Below, piece by piece: positions 1 to 6,700 of a stretch of 7,676 bases of DNA. Source of the DNA: Cytophagales bacterium (GTDB taxonomy: Bacteria > Bacteroidota > Bacteroidia > Cytophagales > Cyclobacteriaceae); assembly GCA_024643485.1 (NCBI GenBank), contig JAHEMU010000120.1, forward strand, positions 1 to 7,676. The letters run 5' to 3'. The notes under the pieces are model-generated. The model was not told where the DNA came from, searched no databases, and saw only the letters and a program-made list of their open reading frames with translations. The position numbers were made by a program, and so were the translations under genes. Numbering within the stretch: the stretch's first letter is position 1; each line of letters begins with the position of its first letter.

Positions 1-1202
1 CCGCTATATAAAACCACCAAAACAGGTAAGAACCACCATCCACTTCCTAAAAGCCCTCCAGTACCTAGAGCTAAAAGTGAAAAATAAATTAGAAAGGAGC
101 CAAAGCCTAGAGCAAAAATCATAGATCCCGAAAAGGAAGGATTTAAAGCTCCTACTTCATCGTTAATTTTAATTTTGGGGAGAATTAAATTTCTATATAA
201 AAACCGAGTAAGATGGTATGGTATACTATTTATAATAATGAAAGGAAAAGCCAATGGCGCTGTTAAAGCAATTATCCATTTTTTAATTAATGTATATTCC
301 TTTTCAGGCTGTTGTAAGTCTCTGTCACTTATACCCAGTTCTTTTAATTTAGCATAATAATCATCGATTTGAATTTGCACTGAAGCAACCAGTGCGGGAT
401 TTTCTTTTGAAAAATACACTACCCCATCAATAATATCTTGGTTCATTCGAAACACTAAATCGTGGTCTTCCGAAGTGAAGGAATGTTGTTCAGGAAGCGT
501 AAAGCTCAATATTTCTTTAATTTTTACTATTAAAGTATCTAATTCTGGATCTGGAATATGCCATAATTGATGATGCAAACCTTCCCAAATGTCGGAGGTC
601 ATTCGCCTTATTTTGTCTGGCCCCTCCATTTTTTTAGCTTCGGTAAAATCGACTGCTTCGCCTATGGTTAAAATGATATCTCTTTGAAATATATGTGGAC
701 TTTCATAATTAAGTCCGATGGGAATTACCTTTACTGAATTTCCATTTTTCATTAAAGCTTCAGTACCTTCTACAATTCTAGCAACCCCCGTTTTTATATT
801 TCGCAATCGGTATTCAGTGATGCTATTACCTTCAGGGAAAATGACAATTATTCCATTTTTCAACAAACGTTCATAGCAATACTGAAACATTTTATCGTTA
901 TCAGGACGCTCACCTTCGGCAACTAAATGAGGTCGAATTACAGGAATCATATTAAAGATATTCCTAAAAACCCATCCTTTCAATCCTTTTCCAACCCATT
1001 CCGCCCCAGCGATAAAATGAAGGTCGTAACTTATGATATAGAATATCATTAAAGGGTCAAGAAAAGCGGAGGGATGGTTAGCTACAATTACAGCCGGACC
1101 TTTTTCTGGTATATTCTGATAACCAACAACTTTAATACGTCTGAAATACGAACTTAGTCCTAATTTGACCAGAGGTCGTAATGCATGATAAATTATATTC
1201 AA
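1..1202 (-). CDS. PlsC-family 1-acyl-glycerol-3-phosphate-type acyltransferase, C-terminus cut by window edge
   Basis: This is a probable phospholipid-synthesis enzyme that transfers an acyl chain to glycerol-phosphate or lyso-phosphatidate at the inner membrane; the exact acceptor cannot be told from sequence. About 400 codons are visible with no stop. The acyltransferase motifs are in order: NHPSAFLDP at residues 42-50 (catalytic His43, Asp49), a middle motif ending IPVIRP at 86-91, FPEGNS at 122-127, and a VIPIGLNYE-type block around residues 164-172. The His-Asp spacing is HX5D rather than the classic HX4D. The C-terminal half carries a roughly 180-residue extension ending in hydrophobic, probably membrane-spanning segments near 309-331, 361-381 and 388-400. 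The start is taken as TTG at 1202-1200, because an in-frame TAA lies immediately upstream and the first in-frame ATG falls after the catalytic His-Asp motif. Family membership is near certain. The substrate and the start codon are inference. Confidence 0.9.
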   Translation of the reverse strand, partial: MNIIYHALRPLVKLGLSSYFRRIKVVGYQNIPEKGPAVIVANHPSAFLDPLMIFYIISYDLHFIAGAEWVGKGLKGWVFRNIFNMIPVIRPHLVAEGERPDNDKMFQYCYERLLKNGIIVIFPEGNSITEYRLRNIKTGVARIVEGTEALMKNGNSVKVIPIGLNYESPHIFQRDIILTIGEAVDFTEAKKMEGPDKIRRMTSDIWEGLHHQLWHIPDPELDTLIVKIKEILSFTLPEQHSFTSEDHDLVFRMNQDIIDGVVYFSKENPALVASVQIQIDDYYAKLKELGISDRDLQQPEKEYTLIKKWIIALTAPLAFPFIIINSIPYHLTRFLYRNLILPKIKINDEVGALNPSFSGSMIFALGFGSFLIYFSLLALGTGGLLGSGWWFLPVLVVLYS

Positions 1203-1355
1203 TTAGAAAATGGGTTAATAATCACAAAATTTATGAATTTTTTTCTACAAACTGAACTATTTATACATCAACTACACTAAGATTAAACCGTTTATCAACT
1301 TAATCTGCTATTAAATTAAAAATTAGCTAACTTTCATTTTTAAATTATACTACAT
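1203..1355. promoter_or_regulatory. Divergent intergenic region between acyltransferase and M28 peptidase genes
   Basis: This 153-bp, strongly AT-rich gap separates two genes that point away from each other, so promoters for both must lie here or very near. No Shine-Dalgarno-like sequence precedes either start. On the minus strand, two TTTG tetramers (1251-1248 and 1228-1225) are 19 bp apart, vaguely like the Bacteroidota -33/-7 elements. However, the TA of the -7 box is out of register, so I do not call a promoter position. No coding potential, RNA gene or convincing operator is seen. Confidence 0.5.
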
Positions 1356-2909
1356 ATGAAACAAATTTACGTTCTGTTATTATTGGTAGGATTTGGTTTT
1401 ACTCAAGCTCTTGCTCAAGAGAAAATCGACTACCAAATGATCAACCGTATCAAGCAAGAAGGGTTGAAAAATTCACAAATTGAAATGATTGCATCTTATT
1501 TAACGGATGTAAGCGGGCCACGATTAACCAATTCACCAGGATTAAAATCCGCGGAAGATTGGGCGGTAAAGACTTTAACTTCTTGGGGGTTAACTAATTC
1601 GAAATTAGAGGCTTGGGGTGAATTTGGTAAAGGTTGGAGAGTGGACAAAAGTTATGTTGCCATGACTTCCCCCTATTATATGCCATTTATTGCCATTCCT
1701 AAAGCATGGACAGGAAGTACCAATGGAGCAGTCTCAGGAGAGGTAATATTACTTAAAGTTGAAAAAGAAGAAGATTTAGACCAGTATAAAGGTAAATTAA
1801 CTGGTAAAATCGTCCTTTTTCCTAGTTCATACGATGCTTCTTCTACCTTTGAGGCTGACGGAAATCGCTATACTGATGAAGAGCTAAAAGAACTTGAAAA
1901 GTATCCCACTGGTGGAGCTCCAAGTCGTTATACTCCAGAATTAATTGCGCAGTACAGAGCTAGACGAGCTTTACAAAATAAAATATCTGAATTTTTAATA
2001 AGCGAAAACGCTGCAGTTATTATCAGTGGAAAAAATGGTCGTCATGGTACATTTTTTACTTCAAACGGCGCTCCATATCAAAAAGACGCAACTGTTGCAG
2101 GTGCTGAATTTGAAATGGCTACTGAACATACCAATTTAATGGAACGCATTTTAGAAAAAGGAATTCCAGTAAAATTAGAAGCTGAAATTAAAACTACCTT
2201 TTTTGAAGATGATTTACAGGGATATAATGTAATCGCTGAAATTCAGGGTACCGATAAGAAATTAAAAGAAGAAGTGGTGATGCTTGGTGGTCACCTTGAT
2301 TCATGGCATGCTGGAACTGGTGCAACTGACAATGCTGCAGGATGTGCCGTTATGATGGAAGCAGTTAGAATTCTTAAAGCAACAGGATATCAACCTAAAA
2401 GAACCATTCGAATCGCTTTATGGACTGGTGAAGAGCAAGGAATCTATGGTTCAAGAAATTATGTAAAGAATCATTTTGGAGATTCTGAAACCATGAACTT
2501 GAAATCTGATCATTCAAAACTGTCTGCATATTACAATATAGATAACGGTACTGGACGAATTCGAGGTGTTTATTTACAAGAAAATGAAGCCGCTAGACCT
2601 ATCTTTAATGATTGGTTTAATGCACTAAGTGATATTATTGAAACTCCTACTATTTCAGTGAGAAACACAGGAGGAACTGACCACCTTGCCTTTGACGGTG
2701 TGAGTATTCCAGGGTTTCAATTTATTCAAGACGATATCGAATACAACACTAGAACTCACCATTCAAATATGGATGTGTACGAGCGTTTGGAGATGGATGA
2801 TTTGAAACAAATGGCTACGGTAATAGCTGCGATTGTTTATCATACAGCAGAACGTACTGAAATGATGCCTAGAAAACCACTTAAAAAAGTGGAAAATTCA
2901 ACTCGATAA
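1356..2909 (+). CDS. Secreted M28-family zinc metallopeptidase (carboxypeptidase Q-like) with PA domain
   Basis: This complete 517-residue exopeptidase probably removes terminal amino acids from peptides in the periplasm or outside the cell. Residues 1-20 are a signal peptide (Lys2, a Leu-rich core, cleavage after ALA at 18-20). A protease-associated (PA) domain, with an insertion, occupies roughly 120-250. The M28 catalytic domain runs from about 288 to 500. All co-catalytic zinc residues appear present: His313 in GGHLDSW, bridging Asp325 in ATDNAAG, base Glu359 and ligand Glu360 in TGEEQG, Asp396 in NIDNGTG, and a final His at 468 or 469 in THHSN. The 12-residue gap from His313 to Asp325 fits the carboxypeptidase Q type of M28. 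The protein ends soon after the catalytic domain with a basic tail and no sorting domain, so it is probably periplasmic. The ATG at 1356 is chosen because it begins the signal peptide. It is a single-gene unit, closed by the terminator at 2932-2968. Whether it acts as aminopeptidase, dipeptidase or carboxypeptidase is not decided by sequence. Confidence 0.94.
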   Translation: MKQIYVLLLLVGFGFTQALAQEKIDYQMINRIKQEGLKNSQIEMIASYLTDVSGPRLTNSPGLKSAEDWAVKTLTSWGLTNSKLEAWGEFGKGWRVDKSYVAMTSPYYMPFIAIPKAWTGSTNGAVSGEVILLKVEKEEDLDQYKGKLTGKIVLFPSSYDASSTFEADGNRYTDEELKELEKYPTGGAPSRYTPELIAQYRARRALQNKISEFLISENAAVIISGKNGRHGTFFTSNGAPYQKDATVAGAEFEMATEHTNLMERILEKGIPVKLEAEIKTTFFEDDLQGYNVIAEIQGTDKKLKEEVVMLGGHLDSWHAGTGATDNAAGCAVMMEAVRILKATGYQPKRTIRIALWTGEEQGIYGSRNYVKNHFGDSETMNLKSDHSKLSAYYNIDNGTGRIRGVYLQENEAARPIFNDWFNALSDIIETPTISVRNTGGTDHLAFDGVSIPGFQFIQDDIEYNTRTHHSNMDVYERLEMDDLKQMATVIAAIVYHTAERTEMMPRKPLKKVENSTR

Positions 2910-2931
2910 TACTTGTTTAGGCTAAAAAAAT

Positions 2932-2968
2932 AAAAAACACCCACTTTCACCATGTGGGTGTTTTTTTT
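2932..2968 (+). terminator. Rho-independent terminator after the M28 peptidase gene
   Basis: A perfect inverted repeat pairs CACCCAC (2938-2944) with GTGGGTG (2954-2960) around a 9-base loop. The flanking A-run (2932-2937) can extend the stem by pairing with the T-run (2961-2968). It starts 22 bp after the peptidase stop codon. The eight T residues on the plus strand make it a strong intrinsic terminator for the peptidase gene. The A-run on the other side would let it work in reverse too, although no minus-strand gene ends here. It separates the peptidase from the downstream two-gene unit. Confidence 0.92.
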
Positions 2969-3055
2969 ATTCTAACATTCATATTTTTTACGCTTAATGA
3001 CATAGGTCATTTTTATTGGGTGCTTGATTGGTTACATTTAGTTAAATAATGAACT

Positions 3056-3757
3056 ATGAAAGTATCTATACTAATCGTTGCTTTTACCTTCATTTTTTTG
3101 AGCGGTCTTTCTCAGACAGTTCAGATAAAGCAGTACTCCTTTTCCCAAGACACCATTTTTATCACCTTTGATCTGCTAGATACGCTCGAAAACTCGTATC
3201 GATTTGAATTTTATTCATCCATAGATCAATTTAAATCTCCTTTAAAAGAAATTTACGGTGATTTTTCACAGGTACAGGCAGGTAAAGACCATCATATTAA
3301 ATGGGCCATCGCTTCGGAATTAAAAGAATTCAGTGGAAATGTCGCAATTCAAATAAAAGGGTATGAAATCCCCACTCCTCTCCAATTCATTACACTTCCA
3401 AAAAAAGTTAAACGAGGAACCTCCACCCAATTATCTTGGACCGGAGGTAAATTAAGTAACGGTTATATCCTTAAATGGAAAAAAAATGGGATTATCATTA
3501 ACTCCTCTGATATTATTAATTCAAGAAATATCAATTATGAGATTCCTAAAAAACTTAAACCAGGCAATTACAGTATTGAATTAAATTCAACAGTTCAAGG
3601 GCTTCCTAATACAGAAGCTTCTATACTGGTTAGACGAAAAATAGGTCTGGGTTGGCAAGTTTCACCCCTTGGTTTAACATTAATTGGAGGGTTAATCATT
3701 CTCGCTCAACCGGAACCGGTTCCACTTCTTCCAAAGCCTCCCCAACCATCAAAATAA
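3056..3757 (+). CDS. Exported two-domain beta protein with hydrophobic segment and proline-rich tail
   Basis: I do not recognise a named family for this complete 233-residue protein. Residues 1-19 look like a signal peptide (Lys2, hydrophobic core, cleavage after GLS at 17-19); no lipobox cysteine is present. Residues 21-103 form a beta-strand-rich module of a style common in exported Bacteroidota proteins. Its features are FYSSIDQFKSPL at 52-63, a YGDF turn at 67-70, and AGKDHHIKW at 75-83. Residues 108-192 look like an Ig-like domain (LPKK...QLSWTGG, then IPKKLKPGNYSIEL at 163-176); the latter segment resembles the Kre9/Knh-type Ser-Thr-rich anchored domain, a weak similarity judged by eye. 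An RRK triplet (193-195) precedes a hydrophobic stretch at 204-217 and a tail rich in Pro (PEPVPLLPKPPQP). The stop lies 6 bp before the next gene, so the two are probably co-transcribed. A partner or accessory role for the giant protein is inference. Confidence 0.85.
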   Translation: MKVSILIVAFTFIFLSGLSQTVQIKQYSFSQDTIFITFDLLDTLENSYRFEFYSSIDQFKSPLKEIYGDFSQVQAGKDHHIKWAIASELKEFSGNVAIQIKGYEIPTPLQFITLPKKVKRGTSTQLSWTGGKLSNGYILKWKKNGIIINSSDIINSRNINYEIPKKLKPGNYSIELNSTVQGLPNTEASILVRRKIGLGWQVSPLGLTLIGGLIILAQPEPVPLLPKPPQPSK

Positions 3758-3763
3758 CCGTAT

Positions 3764-6700
3764 ATGAGCAGATTATTACTATTATTCGGACTATTTTGTT
3801 TTTCTTCAGTTGGCTTTGCTCAATTTTCTAAGGTAAATATCAATGAATTGGAAAGCGGTGGTCGTCCTATTCCATCATGGGGTGATTACGATAACGATGG
3901 CGATTTAGATGTACTTATTGTTGGCAATTATGACACAGAAACCAAGACTTCTATCTATAATTACAACAATGGCAGTTTTACGGAAGTCTTCGTTGGATTA
4001 CTGCCGAATGTTGAAAATGGCAATGCGATTTGGACCGACGTAAATGGAGACAACCTTTTAGATATTTTAATCGCCGGGAATGATGGCACCTTTCTAATAA
4101 CTCGAGTTTATTCCAATACTGGCTCCACTTTTATTGAAACCAATATTGGAGAATTTACCGGAATTTCATCTCCCATTCTTATGTCCCATGACTATAACAA
4201 CGATGGGAAGCAGGACCTATTCATTATGGGAAATACCCTTTCCACACCATTTACAGGCCTTTACTACCATACAAACAATGGTTATATTTTGAAAAAAAGT
4301 GATTTCAGCGTTGGAAATGATGCTTTATCACTTGATTTTGATTCGGATGGTGACATAGACATCGTCATCAACAACGGAAGTTCCGTGATTTTCTATATAA
4401 ACGAAAGTGGTGAATTCAACACCACCTCATCAGGCCAAATTCCTGGAACAACCTATGGGGATATCTCAATGGGGCATTTCGACAATGACGGACTGCCTGA
4501 TCTAGCTATTTCAGGAAGTTTCAACACTAAAATTTATAGAAATACGGGATCTGGTTTTGAATTGATTAATACAACAGCACAAATCCCCTCCGTCACATAT
4601 AGCCAACTATCCTGGAACGATTATACGAATAACGGCAAGTATGAATTGTTGCTTACAGGATTTGTCACAGGAGACATTACAAGGCTGTACGAATGGAATG
4701 GAACCATTTATAGTGAAATCTTTTCCAATCAATTTACTCCACAATCACACGCATTTGTAGCACCTGCAGATTTCGACGCTGATGGTGACTTAGATGTACT
4801 GATTAGCAGTGCGTGGGTGACCAATTTATATGGCAATTCAAATGTATCCACAAACAATCCTCCAACTCCTCCAAATTCTGACTTTTCCGTGATGCGCAAT
4901 GGAAGAATATTTGAATTTAGTTGGGGAACTGCCGTGGACGATCATTCCTCGTCTTCCATTTTAAGTTATAATATTCGAATAGGAACTACCCCAGGTGGTG
5001 CAGAAATACTTGCTCCCCTATCCAATTTAACGGATGGTCACAACCTATTACCAAAACACGGAAATTGTAGTAATAAACGTTCTTTCTCAATTAAAGATTT
5101 GTCTGAAGGCACCTATTATTGGTCTGTTCAAGCCATTGATGGCACTTTTTCCGCTGGAATGTGGAGTGGCGAACAAACCTTTACTCTGAGCAGTGATTTC
5201 ACGGAAATATACAGTGGTAATTTCGCACCAATGAAGGATAGTGGTGTCCGTTGGGTCGATTTTAATAACGATGGACAAAACGATTTGATTTTTTCCGGAA
5301 ATTTTAATGATCAACCTACCGCCAAATTATATCTCAATACAGGAACTGGCTTTACCCCTTCCTCTCAGCCTAACTTACTCGGCACTATTCATCCTTCAAT
5401 TGAATTTTCTGATTTTGATAAAAATGGTGAAACTGATATTATAATAGCCGGTGAAGGAAACCCCTTCACTGTGTATCTGAATCAGTCAGGGACTTTGTTA
5501 GCAAGTTCATTGTATAATCCATTAAATTTGGAACTTAAAAACGGTGGTATAATCGCAGAAGATTTAGATGCGAACGGTGAAATTGATTTTGTCCTTTCTG
5601 GATTTAATACTACCACTCCGATAACGAAAATATTTTATCACAACAGTGAGGGGTGGGTTAATTCCGCTGATTTAGGAATAAATATGGGTGGTAAATTAAG
5701 TAGGCACCAACAAAATTCAGATGGATTTGTGGACATTATCGTTTCGGAAAACAATACAAATGCTATTTCACCATTTACGGCTGTTATTGCTAAAGGAAGT
5801 TCCTTTTTTGATGACTATGGTTTTGCTGCCAGCATCAACAATACTTACGGATACCTATTTTCAGCAAATTTCAATTCGGACTTGGAAAGAGAATTGATTA
5901 TTTCAGGATATTATGAAGGTCAGGAAGGTGTTTTTCTTCTAACCTACCATTCAGAAACACTTCAATATGAACTATTGGCTCCTCGAATTTCAGATATCAT
6001 AGGAAGTATTGATGCAGGTGACTTCGACAACGACGGAGATTTGGATTTAATCATTACCGGTTCATCTGCTTCTGAAACTTTTGCGACCCGAATATTTGAA
6101 AATATAGAGGGCGATTTTGAAGAAGTATATCCTGCACTCCCCATTCAAGTTTCCAATGGTGAAGCAAAATGGGGCGATGTCGATAATGACGGCGATCTTG
6201 ATATCGTGATAACAGGTAATTCCGAAGCGGGTCCAATTTCTAAAATATACCGAAACGATTTGAATCAATTGAATTCTGTGCCAAATCCGCCTCAAAATCT
6301 GACTAGTACTATTAAAACGCATGAAAGTCAATATCAAGATTCAGTAATCATTTCTTGGGATAGGGGAAGCGATATAGAAACCCCTAATAGTACTCTTTCC
6401 TATGCTGTTTTTCTTGGTACCACTTCAAACAATTACGACTTATTACAGATCCCTTTAAATTCTAATGGCCAAACTACTATTCAATCTGCTGATCGTTTTT
6501 TAACCGATTCCCTTCGCATTTTCACTCAACTACCTTATGGGGAATATTTCTGGAAGGTCGCCAGTTTTGATGCCGCATTTAAGCTTTCAGCCTTATCAGA
6601 AGAGCAAACCTTCGTATATAAAGACAACTTCCCTCCTGATTTATGGGTTAATAATGACCCCGTTTCATATTTTGAAAGCAGTACAAATACGATGCTAATA

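Noticed and set aside
175..357. Plus-strand 60-codon open frame
   Set aside because: It lies wholly inside, and antisense to, the acyltransferase coding region, whose motifs and membrane segments are convincing. The frame has no recognisable protein features.
1225..1251. Minus-strand TTTG pair as promoter of the acyltransferase gene
   Set aside because: The two TTTG elements are 19 bp apart, but the expected TA lies one base out of register and the real spacer to it is about 15 bp. AT-rich sequence gives such matches by chance.
3016..3040. Possible Bacteroidota promoter: TTG at 3016-3018 and TACATTTA at 3033-3040
   Set aside because: The -7 box differs from TAnnTTTG at the last base and the spacer is only 14 bp against the usual 19 or so. 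It also lies only 15 bp from the start codon. It is plausible by position but too weak to call.
3708..3723. Direct repeat AACCGG/AACCGG overlapping the 12-bp palindrome GGAACCGGTTCC
   Set aside because: It lies inside the coding sequence for the Pro-rich tail (QPEPVP) of the small exported protein. A single copy with no partner elsewhere in the window is best explained by codon choice, so no operator is claimed.
3764..3826. Cys12 of the giant protein as a lipoprotein acylation site
   Set aside because: The Cys sits within the hydrophobic core (LFCFSS) with no lipobox pattern before it. A signal peptidase I site at GFA/Q fits better.
5087..6337. Several minus-strand open frames of 60-91 codons
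   Set aside because: All are antisense to the continuous FG-GAP/Fn3 frame, and their products are low-complexity shadows of its repeats.
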